Of a stretch of DNA of 64,000 nt, positions 33,981 to 45,724 are shown one piece after another. The number at the start of each line of letters is the position of its first letter. The stretch's first letter is position 1. Origin of the DNA: Chaetomium olivaceum (lineage: Eukaryota; Ascomycota; Sordariomycetes; Sordariales; Chaetomiaceae); contig JAYWVB010000050.1 of the NCBI GenBank assembly GCA_039881045.1, forward strand, positions 1 through 64,000, written 5' to 3'. Under the pieces are notes generated by a model. It ran no database searches and was not told the origin of the DNA. It worked only from the letters and a program-made list of their open reading frames with translations. The position numbers and the translations under genes were made by a program.

Positions 33981-36265
33981 ACACCTCTCAAAGCTTCACA
34001 TAGATGTTGGCCAAAGTTCCCGTAGGAACAGTAACCGAATTTTCACCCGAGCACCTCCCGATGATATACTACCTTATGCCCCAACTCCAATTCTCAGCTG
34101 GTTGTAAAAGTGAGACGCTGCAATTTCCGAATTACAGCAACCTGAACAACATTACCTACTTTAGGTATCTAATATAAAAGATTGCCCGCCATTAACCTAA
34201 CAACAGAAGTGCCGTAATCTAATACAACTTCTTTTTAGGTACTGTTCTACATTCAATAACCTAGTTCAATATTTCGTAGGTCGTTCAGTTAGGAGCTGAG
34301 AACGGGTTAGCTCTCCTGCTACCTCGTTTCGCTAATTTTGCCTCCCTCCGGCATCGTAACGTCTTGAAAAGGGGTTGAAATGCCCCAGGGTGTGAAATGT
34401 TGCCCTCGTGCATATTGTCTCACAAACGGCGCCATTGACCTGTTGGCCTGTTGGGATATGCGACGGTATTGACCCCCATCAACCCAGTGATTCAGCTTTC
34501 CCAGGGGGTGAAACAAAGTTGGAAGGTCTGAATAAGCCGTCCGGACAAACTAGGTTTGTTTTCTCTGTCCCTTTTTATGTCTCAAAACACGGTTGAGATT
34601 GAAGGTAGGTGTTCCTAGCACCGAAGATTCTCGTAGCCCGCTCCCACCAGCTAATGGAAGCTCAGCTTGGCTATTAGAATAGTGGTAAAAGTCATGCCCC
34701 CCTGAGGGTCAAGCCCCCCGCTCCCATATCAACAATCACGTCTCCCGACACCTTCTTCTTCATATTAATGGATCTTTTGCTGAGAACATTCTACATTTGG
34801 ACGAGGTCAGATCGTCGCCATGTGGGTGTTTCGTTCTTTCGGGGCGCTGACGCAGCCAAGGACCCTTATCACCCGAGCACAGTTCAACATGGTGATGGCC
34901 AAGGAGCTGGGAAATTATGAAACGCGTCTGGCCTGTGTACATACGGTGCCAACGGACAACATCACAGCATCTTCTTCGGAGACGAAAGTATGGTTGGCGA
35001 CTTTTTCGCTTTGAGGTACCTCTCCGACAAACCGGGACCTGCCAGTAAACAAAACGCCGCCACGAGGATGTCTACGCCATAAAGCGTGTTGGTCATCTAG
35101 CCAGGGGTGAATCTGTCTTATACGATCTGTGTCGTCAAAGCTGAGTCGATTGTCCCACACGAGACTCAACACCCTCGTCTACTCACAAGGAATGCCACTG
35201 TCATACCTGGACACGGCAGGTCATTGCCGCCATGAAGGGAGCCGCGATCTTACCAGGTATGGAAGAATCATGGTTACCGTCCGTCGAGTGCCTCATACAC
35301 CATCACCAGGGGCCAAGATCCTACCCACCAGCAAGTCTTCGTCTTCGGAGTCCACTAAGTCCTCGACGCCCAAGCGCGTTTTACCACCCACATCTAAGGG
35401 GTCCCTCCTCGATCCCCGCCTTCGGGTGACCTAATCAGCAGGTCCTCATCTTCCGAGTCCAATTCGTCTACCGACACGGTTCTCACAGTCTTGGCGGACG
35501 GACAACCATGGGGGTCTAGGTGGATCTTTAGCCGGCAGCGCTTGGATAGATACCGCATTGACGGGAATGGAGGGAAGATTTGGGCGGGGAAAAAGGCGAC
35601 CTCTTGAAGGTGAGGAACATCTCAACCCACACGCGCAGGTGGAAAAGGGGGAATTTTGATGAATCGGGAGCCTAGAGCAAAGCCATTGGCTCTGAAACGG
35701 GCTGGGAAACTCGTGTGATTGTGCCTAAGAATGTGGAGTGACGTGCTCAAGACAGCCCGACCAGCAGGGGCACCATCAGGCTTTCTCGCGTTCTGGGGTG
35801 CCGCGCGGAGGATTTGCGTGCCCGCTTGGCTATTTGAGGCGAACCTGGATCGGGTCAGCCGTCCCTGTCCGCGTGGCAGGGTCCGCCAGCCCGGCTGGAT
35901 GTTACCCGGCGGATTGGGGCGCGGGAATGCGAGTGGTGCGGATGCCTCCGATTCTTCCATCGAACTCCGTCTTTCCATTTCCAGCTGCTCAAGGTGACCC
36001 CCCAGCACCGCAACCGTTGCCGATCCGGCTAATACCACTCTCGATCAAGGAACGCGGGGAGCGTTACCTTTTAATTCCCGTTTGAGACTAATTGCTGAGC
36101 TCCACAGATTCCCCTTCAGGGGTCTTGAGTGTTTCTTCCGGCTAAAAGGGGCGGATCCCTTGTGCCCCTGACGATTTCCCACAGACGTCACCTCCATCAT
36201 AAAAAGCTCGAGGTATCCGCCGCCAAGAAAGCGAGATTCAGGTCACAGCCCACGCTCACTTCACC
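33981..36265. other. Gene-poor interval
   Basis: About 2.3 kb without a gene I can support. Short frames at 34820-35014 and 35129-35434 have some protein-like composition but no motif. The last few hundred bases are presumably the promoter of the lactonase-like gene. Confidence 0.5.
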
Positions 36266-37483
36266 ATGTCACGATTTGTTCAGCTGTTTGCCGCCATGGC
36301 ACTGGCGCCCGGCGCCTTGGGCGCCACCCTGATCGCCTCCCATTTCGCAGGCGGCATCTACACGCTGTCGCTGGCGAACTCGAATTCCAGCGGCACCCTC
36401 TCGATCACTTCCCAGACCACTGGTTGCGGCAGGACACCGGGCTGGCTTCAGCTCTATGCCGATTCTCGCACGCTGTATTGCTTTGACGAGTCGTGGCTCG
36501 GCTCCGGCAACAGTGCCGAATACACCGTGGCAAACGACGGCCGCCTGACTTCTACAGGCCAGCTGAAGACCACCGGCAACAGCGTCCACGGTATTCTGTA
36601 CGGCGGGAGTGATGGCAGGGGCTTTGTGGCCACCGCCGAGTAGTAAGTCCAACGGCTTATTTAAGAGAACGACTGCTGATGGGACAGCTCCCCGTCAACC
36701 ATCACAACGTACAAGATGCCATTCGGGGGCGGCCAGCAGGTGCAGCTCGAGAAGTTCGTCCTGGAGCAAAAGGGCCCCGACCCAAGGCAGGACGTCCCGC
36801 ACCCGCACGAGGTGCACCTCGACCCCACTGGGAAGTTCATCATTGTGCCGGACCTCGGTGCCGATCTTGTTCGCGTCTTCAAGATTGACGCGTCCAGCGG
36901 CAAGCTTACGGCGTGCTCTGAGGGCAAAGCTGACCCCGGCGACGGGCCTCGTCACATCAAATTCTGGAAGTCGGCCGATGGCCTGCAAAAGGCCTACACC
37001 GTGAACGAGCTCGCGAACTCGGTGTCCGCTTGGGACGTCGCTTACCCGAGCGATGACTCTGGCTGCCTCAGCCTCGAGAAAACGCAGACGCTGTCCACTT
37101 TTGCCCCCGGCAAAGAGGGCGGGCCTACCACCAAGGCCGCCGAGCTCCGTGTGGTTGGCAACTTCCTGTACGCGTCCAACCGCGCCGACCAGACGTTCGG
37201 CTCTCAGCAGGATTCTATTGCGACCTACACCATCGACGCGTCCACGGGCGAAATCGCCTGGCTTGAAGCCGCCAACTCATACTCGTACTACCCGCGTACC
37301 TTTGAATTCAACAAAGACGGCACGCTTGTTGCGGTTGGCGGCCAAACTTCTTCCAACGTAGCAATCATTGCCCGTGACACCGAGACTGGCAAGCTCGGCA
37401 AACTGGTCGCCAACCTCCAGGTTGGCCAGAAGGGGCGGGCTGGAGAGGAGGATGGCCTGAGCGCGGTCGTCTGGGTGGAGTGA
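36266..37483 (+). CDS. Secreted lactonase-family beta-propeller protein
   Basis: Exon 1 is 36266-36642, a 45-nt intron (GTAAGT...GGACAG) is 36643-36687, and exon 2 is 36688-37483, giving 390 residues. The N terminus MSRFVQLFAAMALAPGALGA is a plausible signal peptide. Repeated propeller blades are visible, with family hallmarks QDVPHPHEVHLDPTGKFI, VPDLGADLVRVFKID, DGPRHIKFW, YASNRADQTFG, and YPRTFEFNKDGTLVAVGGQ. This is the 7-bladed lactonase / 6-phosphogluconolactonase-like or carboxy-muconate-cyclase-like family (PF10282 type). An extracellular location is inferred; the substrate is unknown. The gene looks intact. Confidence 0.85.
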
Positions 37484-37974
37484 GTTTGCTTGTTTTACCA
37501 TGTTGACCGGATTAGTTCTAAGTTGTGTTTAGGTCATCGGCTAGAGAGTGCAAGAGGTAATGGAATCGTCGTTTTCCTCAGTTAAAAATGGGTTCCACAT
37601 GAGGTCTGGTCACGCTTCTGCTCGACTACCACGACCTGCTATCAGATGTGCTGAATTCTGGCGATTTACGTGGATGGCGAGCAAGTTGCGCAACAATTGT
37701 CCAGAGAACTGTTTTCTCACGACCAGCGGGACAGTTGCTGTTATAGAGAAGCGCGGTGGGAAGTTAAATGGTCTCTTCATAGCCCAGTCGTCTATAATCA
37801 ACTCTATGCTACCTCGCAATACCCTCTTGAACGCCGTGTTTTGATGATGAATATACCCAACTTGCAACTTGGTCCCCTATGCCGATGCCATGACACCAGT
37901 GATGGTATCAACCCTCGTAGCTGGTGCCCTCGCTTCCACTTCTGTCGCCCCTTTTAGCCTTCTCGGCCCGTCTC
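37484..37974. other. Intergenic between convergent genes
   Basis: Holds the 3' ends of the lactonase and RTA1 genes. Nothing else is recognised. Confidence 0.5.
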
Positions 37975-38990
37975 TTAGCTTCTTTTTTCTTCGCGCCGTT
38001 CAGCCTTTTTCTCCAGCTTCAAAGCCTTCTTCTCCTTTCGTGACAGTCGAGTGAACTCGCTCTGGGGGCCGAGCAGGTAGCGGCCTGGGTGGATAACGGC
38101 AAGGAAGAGGAGAGCGAGCAACATCGGGAAGCAGTCGAGCGCGTAGGCATACTCCTCGTGATACGGGATTGGGTTGTTGTCACCAAGGCCCCCGGAGAAC
38201 TCGACGATCCTAAAGATGATGCGTATCTAGATCATCAGCAAGGTTCCATACCCTTGCTTTCAGCGGCCTTACGGTGATGCAAACCAAGGCAGCGTAGAGC
38301 GCAAATAGCAGCGGCTTCCAGCTTGGCTTTCCTTCAAACGCTGTTCTCCGACCGCATTGCCTTTGGAACAGAACCATAAGACCGAAGAATAAAAGGACAA
38401 AGAATTCCTGCAGACCCAAACCGCCCAGGTAGATGTTTAACCCGATCCGGATGACGTCGGCACTCGCGCTAGGGGTTGCCATGAGGCCGCCAGCACCCTG
38501 AATTATGAAACTCAGCACGTCGGCAAGGACAAACCACCTGGCTATTACACTCGCTTCGAGGCCCGCAATCTTGCCCTCTGGATGCCAGTACAAGACCATC
38601 CTCGCAAAGGTCATGTACACGAACGCGTTAATCCAGAGGGGAGCGAGCAGAAACAAGAGTTGCCAGGCTGTGGCATAACCTATATTCTGCTGGTCTCTGG
38701 CCCCAACTGAGTGCAGTGTGAAAGCCAAGGTCTCCCATAAACTCCCCATAATCAGGACCCAGGCGTACCGCTGCGAATGTTAGCCGACTACGTTAGGGGA
38801 AAAGACGAGAACTTACCTTCTTGAAAATGACAGCCTCAAAGATGTGCATTGCGGTCAAGATCCCGAATATTACTGCCACGGCGACTGCGGGGGCAAACTG
38901 AGGATCGAAATTGTAATAGGAATTACATGCTGTCAAGGGTACATTCCCATTCGGACCTGGCGTCACATGGAAACAATTTTCTTCCTCATT
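37975..38990 (-). CDS. RTA1-like lipid-translocating exporter family membrane protein
   Basis: Minus-strand exons: about 38990-38817, 38770-38273, 38226-37975, with introns 38816-38771 (GTAAGT...TTCGCAG) and 38272-38227 (GTAAGG...GATCTAG). Family features: ENCFHVTPGPNG and ACNSYYNFDP at the start, about seven hydrophobic segments, RDQQNIGYATAWQLLFLLAP, and VEFSGGLGDNNPIPYHEEY with DCFPMLLALLFLAV, then a Lys-rich cytosolic tail. RTA1 proteins are linked to lipid transport and drug resistance. No ATG is in frame at the 5' end; the frame from an ATG at about 38999 would fit if one base were restored near 38985, so the start is unresolved. Confidence 0.8.
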
Positions 38991-41064
38991 CCATTCATCT
39001 TCCGGCGAAACAGTCGGGTGACCGTTGTCAAGCGGTTGAGCAACATCGGGGCGATTGTGTCAAGTGTGTACAGTGCAATGGTAAATGAGGACGAGGGTCG
39101 GATGCAAAGCCCAGATTATAAGTAACCATCAGGCTTATGTTGATTCAGACATCGTGGGATTCAGCCCCCACGGGCCTCAGCGGGCACCGCCATCACCCTC
39201 TTTCTCTTTTCCTACGGCATGGAGGTCCCTGCGCCTGAAACACCTTCCCAACAGCATCAGAATTGCTGGTCGCTGGCGTGGCTAATTGATCCGGCCGGGG
39301 AGGCGGGGTCCCGCGAAATCCTTCAACGTTGTTAACCAACCATAGTGCAACCCTCATCGTGCGTTGCCCGACAGTCAACGCAATGTCCACGTAAGCTCGC
39401 CCGGATTGGTTGAGCAACCGAGAAATGCGGCTTCCTGCAGACATGTTTTGCTGGGAGATTGACACCAAACCATCCGCAAGCAATGGGATCCCGCGAAACT
39501 TCGTCGTCGGCATGGCTACGCGTCAGTAGAAGGATTTACAGGCTGTGGTTGCGGCTTGGTCATATCATGTCAACGCTTGTACGGTGAGTAGTTTGTATAA
39601 TTTTGTCAACGGTAATTATCTGTTGAATCCATTATCCTCCTACGTACGCCTTACCGTTAAAACGTAACCCCCCCCCCCCCATCCCCAGTCAGCCCTAGGT
39701 AGCCAGGTCCAGGCCGCCGAAGCATCAATTTAGCATATTAACAAACCAATGCCATCGAGCGCTAATCGCTCTCTAGTAGAGTAAAACCTACAATTTCCGC
39801 CCGAGAGCTCCCAAGTTGTGCCGCCATTGTGTTTTCGTATGTGGTTTTATCAGATTGCTCGTCAGCTCCTCTGTTAGCCAACATCTATATTGTCCCCTTT
39901 ACCTCCATGGCACACCACCAGCCACTGGAACAACACCGGGGCCACCGACCGCAGAAGTCTCGACCGTCGAGCTCCGTGTGGGTTCCTTCGCACTTTGTGC
40001 CCGCGCCGACAGAGCCAATTGGGTTTGTGGCGACCGTCCCGGCAACCCCTTTCCGGGAATATCAGAACCCTGGGATCTCTACAAGAAGGCCGAAAACTCT
40101 AGAACTCAGGTTGTGTTACCTATCTCTCTGCAAGTGGTGCTTCATTGTCCTACCTCACCCCTTAGTCTTCCTCCATCTCCTTTCTTATCTCCGGCCAACC
40201 ATCCATGATCTGCTTCATTCCTCATTGTCTGTTAACAGCAACATTAGGGCTATTTCTGTCCTTCAATCTGGCATCCGTTATTATCATCTCCTTTCCCATT
40301 GCTAGAGCAAAAGACACACCACAAAAAGTCCAGATCATTTCCAGAGTTTGGTCAGTAACGTCGTGTTTTACCACTCTTCTGACATTTACGGCAGCCCTGT
40401 AGCAACATACCACAGCGGCGACGGCATCACCGTTAGTGAGATACCTATCCCCGGGTGCACTACGCTGTATAGCCTGGCCTGCTGCTAATTACGACGCTGG
40501 CGTGGTTGATCTTTGGTACCTCACTTCCATCAAGCACGGTCACTTTGGGCAATGTTGAGATTATGGGTTCACAAGACTTAAGAGTTAGGAGATGCCAACC
40601 CGGGCACTTTTCATGGAGGATAGGGTGAATGTGTGGCTTTCAGGGAGGTGAAGGAGATCTTCATATCCGAGAGAGAATGGTCAAGGATGTCTACAATCAA
40701 GCTTGTATCGGAACTGAACTGACACTTGTGTTATATCTTCTGTCTTGACCAACTCAAGGATATGTTACTAACTTTATTCAAGAGTCTGGTTACTAGATAT
40801 GTATCTGTATTTTAACCGCTTTCCTGTGATTCCATGCCAATCTGTAGGGAGTGGAGATGCTTCAAACCCGGTCTTTACGGCCGTGAAAATTGTTGCACAA
40901 CTCTTTTTATGAGAGTCTCTCAGCTCTACGTTAGTCGTCTCTCCCAAAAAAGAATTAAGATGAATCCAGCAACTGTCAATATTCCAGCTACAAGCTAAGC
41001 ATCCGTACAAAAAGACATATCTAAGCATAGTCCCCGATATAGGGTACTTTTAACAATAAACCTA
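38991..41064. other. Gene-poor interval with a 13-C homopolymer
   Basis: A run of 13 C lies at 39668-39680. A short frame near 39907 (MAHHQPLEQHRGHRPQ) has plausible composition, but no second exon or family match is seen, so it is not called. Confidence 0.5.
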
Positions 41065-42923
41065 ACGTACTCCACCCCCAAGTCGCGCACTTTTGACCGT
41101 ACCACGACCTCCCAATCCCAACTTGGAATAACTTAATAGCGAAAAATGGCATCGCAATCCAAAGAGAGTAGAATCAATCTTGCTATTCAGGCGATGCAAC
41201 GAGATAAGACTTTCAGTCGGCGACGCGCTGCCAAAATCTACAATGTACCCGAAGCGACCTTGCGCGACAGGATGAACGGGAACACGCCGAAGCCCGAATC
41301 ACGACCTGCAGCTCACCGATTGACAGTCATTGAAGAGGAGGCAGTTGTTCAATATATATTGGACCTAGATACGCGTGGATTCCCGCCCCGACACGCTGGT
41401 GTTGAAGATATGGCCAATCTGCTTCTCGCGCGACGCGACGGGGGGCGCGTCGGCAAGCACTGGGCCGAGAAGTTCGTCAAGCGACAACCAAAACTCAAGA
41501 CGCGTTTCAATCGCGCATACGACTTTCAGAGAGCTCTCTGCGAAGATCCAGAACTTATTGGCGCGTGGTTTGAGCTTGTGCACAACATGAGAGCGAAGTA
41601 CGGCATCCACGACTGTGACTTCTACAACTTCGACGAGACCGGCTTCATGATGGGCGTCATCTGCGCAGCTATGGTAGTGACGCGCGCCGATCGACGCGGA
41701 AGAGGCAAGGCAGTTCAGCCTGGCAATCGGGAATGGGCGACAGCGATTGAGTGCATCAATGGCGAAGGGTGGTGCCTCCCGCCGTTTCTCATTGTTCAAG
41801 GCGCCTACCACCTCGCTAACTGGTATACCGAGGGCGAGCTCCCACTCGACTGGGCTATTAAGCCAACTTCCAATGGGTGGACCGACAATGAGACCGGCCT
41901 AGAATGGATCAAACACTTCGATAGGCACACGAAGTCTCGCACGAAGGGGGTGCATCGGATGATTGTGCTTGATGGGCATGAGAGTCACCTGTCGGCCGAA
42001 TTCGAAGCCTTTTGCAAGGAGAACAACATTATCACCATCAGCCTGCCTGCTCACTCGTCCCATATAACCCAGCCACTCGATGTTGGGTGTTACAGTGCCC
42101 TAAAGAGGGCGTACGGTCGGCAGATCGAGCACTTCGTCAGAGCGCATATCAACCACATCACCAAGGTCGAGTTCTTCCTCGCTTTCAAAGCCGCCCACTT
42201 TGCCGCTATGACCGAGAGAAACAACAAAGGGGGTTTCAGAGGTGCAGGTCTAGTGCCTTTTGACCCCGAGTCAGTGATATCCAAGCTGGATGTCAAGTTA
42301 CGGATGCCAACACCAACTGGTCCCCCCTCCGCCGCTGCCGATCCTTGGTTCTCCCAGACGCCACGGAACCCAACAGAGACCGTCTCGCAATCCGAGTACA
42401 TCAAAGATCGGATTGTCCGTCATCAGGGAAGCTCGCCAACATCAATTCTCACTGCTGTCGACCAGCTTGCGAAAGGGACGCAGGCATTGGCGCACTCGGT
42501 GGCCCTAATGACGGCTGAGATAGGTACCTTACAGAAGGCAAATGAGGCACTGAGCAAGCGCCGAAGGGCCAAAAAAACACATGTGCGTCTTGGAGGATCA
42601 CTTACTATAGGAGATGCACATGATATACTTGCCCAGAGAGAGGTGCAGGAACAGGTAGAGCGTGAAGCGAGGGAAAATGGTAGTCGGCGGGCTCGAACAG
42701 AGACGGCTCCACGGCGTTGTGGTAAGTGCGGAAAGCCCGGGCACAATGCGCGCACGTGTCAGGGAGACGGAGAAACATCTGATGTACATGATTTAAAATA
42801 GTTTCAGTGTATTGCGGTTGTTGTGTGGTGTAATTGATGTTTCCTATCGGTTCAAGGTCAAAAGTGCGCGACTTGGGGGTGTGCGCGACTTGGGGGTGTG
42901 CGCGACTTGGGGGTGGAGTACGT
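41065..42923 (+). mobile_element. Fot1/pogo-type DNA transposon, 1.86 kb, apparently intact
   Basis: Flanked by TA dinucleotides (41063-41064, 42924-42925). Left terminal inverted repeat 41065-41098 (34 bp) begins ACGTACTCCACCCCC. The right terminus 42856-42923 matches it but carries two additional 17-bp units (GTGCGCGACTTGGGGGT), so it is 68 bp. It encloses one unbroken 551-codon transposase gene. This is the only mobile element here with an intact enzyme gene and both ends. Confidence 0.92.
41146..42801 (+). CDS. Pogo/Fot1 transposase (DDE superfamily, 551 aa)
   Basis: N-terminal psq-type helix-turn-helix (FSRRRAAKIYNVPEATLRDR, residues 24-43), CENP-B/Tc5-type second DNA-binding domain (RHAGVEDMANLLLARR...WAEKFVKRQP), and a DDE_1 catalytic core: first Asp in YNFDETGFMMG (about residue 164), second in MIVLDGHESHLS (about 274), third in ITQPLDVGCYSALKRAY (about 310). 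The C terminus has a coiled stretch and a CCHC knuckle, CGKCGKPGHNARTC, an addition found in some fungal members. It starts 81 bp inside the left end and stops 122 bp before the right end. Cut-and-paste transposition at TA sites is expected. Confidence 0.93.
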   Translation: MASQSKESRINLAIQAMQRDKTFSRRRAAKIYNVPEATLRDRMNGNTPKPESRPAAHRLTVIEEEAVVQYILDLDTRGFPPRHAGVEDMANLLLARRDGGRVGKHWAEKFVKRQPKLKTRFNRAYDFQRALCEDPELIGAWFELVHNMRAKYGIHDCDFYNFDETGFMMGVICAAMVVTRADRRGRGKAVQPGNREWATAIECINGEGWCLPPFLIVQGAYHLANWYTEGELPLDWAIKPTSNGWTDNETGLEWIKHFDRHTKSRTKGVHRMIVLDGHESHLSAEFEAFCKENNIITISLPAHSSHITQPLDVGCYSALKRAYGRQIEHFVRAHINHITKVEFFLAFKAAHFAAMTERNNKGGFRGAGLVPFDPESVISKLDVKLRMPTPTGPPSAAADPWFSQTPRNPTETVSQSEYIKDRIVRHQGSSPTSILTAVDQLAKGTQALAHSVALMTAEIGTLQKANEALSKRRRAKKTHVRLGGSLTIGDAHDILAQREVQEQVEREARENGSRRARTETAPRRCGKCGKPGHNARTCQGDGETSDVHDLK

Positions 42924-42939
42924 TAGCTATAGTACTTTA

Positions 42940-45331
42940 TCCTGTCCGGAGGACAATTTTCCTGTCAAACTCTAGGAAATTACTATGTAAAAATATCGAA
43001 AAACTGATAAGGAATTGCGGAGCCCTCTTATCCACAACTGCGGAGTGGTTAGTGAGAATTCCGCTCCACCTTTTGCCCAATTCGTCGCTCCCCTACTAAA
43101 GCCGACTGCATACGCTTCATGCCCGATCATAGCCAAGTCCTGCACCAAAGTCGCAGGGAACGCTTTGTTTGTTGCCGCAAACAACGACGCGAAGTTTTAT
43201 CTCGCGATCCTTCTACATCTCCTGCGTTGCGCACTTTTGTTCTCGTCCAGCTTGACTTCAGTATTTATCCGTTATGGACGGGTTTTACTGTCTTGATGGA
43301 CGGCTGTGCGTCGGCGCTGACACAAAAGGTGTGTCATAGTTGTGGTGTCGAGAAGTCCCTTAACCAGTTTTATGATCGCCGTGGCAACAGTAGGGTTGTT
43401 GCAGATTGTCTTGCATGCCGCGACCGGCGAAGGGCATCTGTAAGTTGAATATTGGTGTGTTTATTCTACGTTATTCCCTATTACTAAATTGAAACAGGCA
43501 GCTGCATCAGCAGCTAGAATTTCGGTATTCAACGCGATCGGCCGTGGCGCGCCTTCCGCGCTTCCCCCGTCCCAGGCAGTACATCTTGTCCCAAGGCAAA
43601 ACCTTACTCACCGGGTTCTTGCCAGGATGTACCACGAGGGCGGACGTGTCGATACAGATACGCCAGAGATGGCGGCTGGTCGTGCCCAGATTTCGGCGAT
43701 CCAGCGACAGCATCGTGTCCAGCGCCGCCATGGTGAAGATCCATCTCAAACCCCCACCTTGAGTGGTTTGCTTCGCCAACATCAGCCGGCGGATGCTGAG
43801 GATGGCCTTCCTCCCTCGGCTCAGGCGAGGGAGGACATAGATGGCACAGGAGACGACGATAACAGTTCGCAGCCTCCTGGATCATCACAGTTGCCCCGGC
43901 TTGGGCGGTTTCCCAAACGCCGCTCTCCTCCCTCCAGATCGTCGTCACAATCTCGTGGCCGCCCGCGTGGACGCCCCCGACTCTCACGCCCTGGCGCGTC
44001 CCGTGGTTGCCGTGGTGGCCAGCGTGGACGCCCTCGACTTGCACGCAACCCAGTTGGCAGGCCATCTCGCGACGCTGACCAACCGCGCCGAGACTTTGAC
44101 GAGCCGGGTCCACGGTTCTCGGGCGATGACCAAGAGGCGCCACTATTAGTTGAAGATATCGCGGTCAAACGCGAATTTGACGAGGCGCTTGCTGCCGAAC
44201 GAATGCAGCGATGCCCCCGTTGCAAGGAACGCTGGTTCGATATCAAGTTGATGGCGGATGGCGTTTGCAAACGATGCCATGACAAAGACGATAAAAGGCG
44301 GCAGGATGAGCCCTTCTACTTCTCGGCAGCGAACCACCTTGATTTCGGGTCCGTCCCCGCCGAATTGCCGCGATTGGAGCCGCTCGAGGAGCTCTTTATT
44401 GCCCGTGTTCATCAAATGCCGGCAACTTGGCCAAGCGCTTGCCCTTGTGTGTTGGTTGCAGGGTGATGCTGACGCGGAATTTGTGGGCCGACGTCGGGCT
44501 CGTCAACGGCGCACAGGGCACAGTCTACGACATATCCTGGAAAGAAGGTGCCGACGTGCTGCGAGACCCGCCCGAGGTCATCATGGTGGCCTTCGATGAC
44601 TACGACGGTCCGGCCTTCACGATGCCAAACGGGGAGCCGCTCCGTAGTGGAGAGAAGCTGGTTGTTCCCATCCTCCGACTGCGGCAGGACTTCATGGTCG
44701 GCGCCAACTCATGTTCAAGAGAGCAGTTCCCGCTGTTGGTCAGCTATGCGATCACCGTCCACAAGTCACAAGGCATCACCCTGGACAAGGTCGTCTGCGA
44801 TATCTCTGCGCCAGAGTTTGCTTCTGGCCTCTCCTACTCGGCCGTTTCGCGGGTAAAGACACTCGGCGGGCTGATGTTTGAGCGGTCCTTCGACCGCAGC
44901 AGGGTCTACCGCGAGACACCATCACGAGCTATGGGGTTGAAGTTGTTGGATTACGCTACCAGGCGACTGCAGGCGTTAGATGCTGTGGCGGGGGTGGATC
45001 CCTTAGAGGAGTCAAGTGGGTTTATAAGTAGCGACGACGAGAGTGTAGATGCATGAGCGCTTGGAACGATGGTAGAAATGATTGGTATAAGTGTGATAAG
45101 AAGCTCAAGTAGATGGAGTCGTTGGCCGACGGACAGATATTGGCGCTTCGTCTCTCCCGTATTCAACTCTAACCCGGATTGTCCTCCGGAGAGGGACAGA
45201 AAAATTGCCAGGAGCGGGAGAGAGGAAGGAAGCGCCCCGGAGCGTAGCGAAGGGCCGCGCGACTGACAAACGAAGCGACGCCAGCAATTTTTCCTATTTA
45301 TATTACCCGTTTTAGAACAGCCGTTTTCTAG
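42940..45331 (+). mobile_element. Candidate Helitron deletion derivative
   Basis: The enclosed gene fuses the first and last parts of a Helitron RepHel protein. Candidate ends: 5' A|TCCTGTCC at 42940 and 3' CTAG|T at 45328-45331, consistent with A/T insertion, but no clear GC hairpin precedes the CTAG. A 12-bp inverted repeat (TCCGGAGGACAA 42945-42956; TTGTCCTCCGGA 45179-45190) and a second one (GAAAAATTGC 45199-45208; GCAATTTTTC 45284-45293) lie near the ends. Element limits are tentative; the Helitron relation of the coding part is firmer. Confidence 0.5.
43296..45056 (+). pseudogene. Internally deleted Helitron RepHel: N-terminal Zn motifs joined to Pif1 helicase C terminus
   Basis: Exon 1 is 43296-43439 (CHSCGVEKSLNQFYDRRG...CLACRDRR), an intron is 43440-43497, and coding resumes at 43498. 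After a long Arg/Pro-rich linker come CPRCKERWFDIKLMADGVCKRC and the LEPLEELFIARVH motif that normally precedes the Rep domain. At about 44410 the sequence jumps to NLAKRLPLCVGCRVML, LVNGAQGTVYDI, FPLLVSYAITVHKSQGITLD and YSAVSRVKTLGGL, the last third of a Pif1-type helicase. The Rep HUH domain and helicase Walker A/B motifs are absent, and the two halves are in different frames at the junction. It cannot be autonomous. Confidence 0.75.
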
Positions 45332-45724
45332 TTACGGCCCGTTGGTATCAGAACGCATCCCAATACAACCCTACGCTACATCTATGACATGGCACACAAG
45401 GATTCTTGCGAGTCTAAGACAAACTTATCATCATCTAGATCAATTCAAGACACGATACTGCTTTTCAGTTGGGGTCATCCTAGCCCGGTAACGTCATCCA
45501 TTAAGGGTCTCACTCTCCTCGCCGGTTGCTGACACCGAGAGAAAAAGCCAATGACGACACGATAAACGCTCAGGCCGCGAAGCGGAGATAAGGATGGTGT
45601 GTCATGAAAGGGCTTTGGATTCGAAAGAGTAGCATATAACGCAGAATACCTATGACAATGACTTACACTTTACTTTCTTCCTCGTCGTCCGGCTTTTAAC
45701 TCTCATCAGCCATACACAGTAGCA
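45332..45724. other. Upstream region of the MARVEL gene
   Basis: No gene seen; probable promoter and leader. Confidence 0.4.

Noticed and set aside
39829..40305. 158-residue frame near the poly-C tract
   Set aside because: No motif, no splice partner and low-complexity hydrophobic ending.
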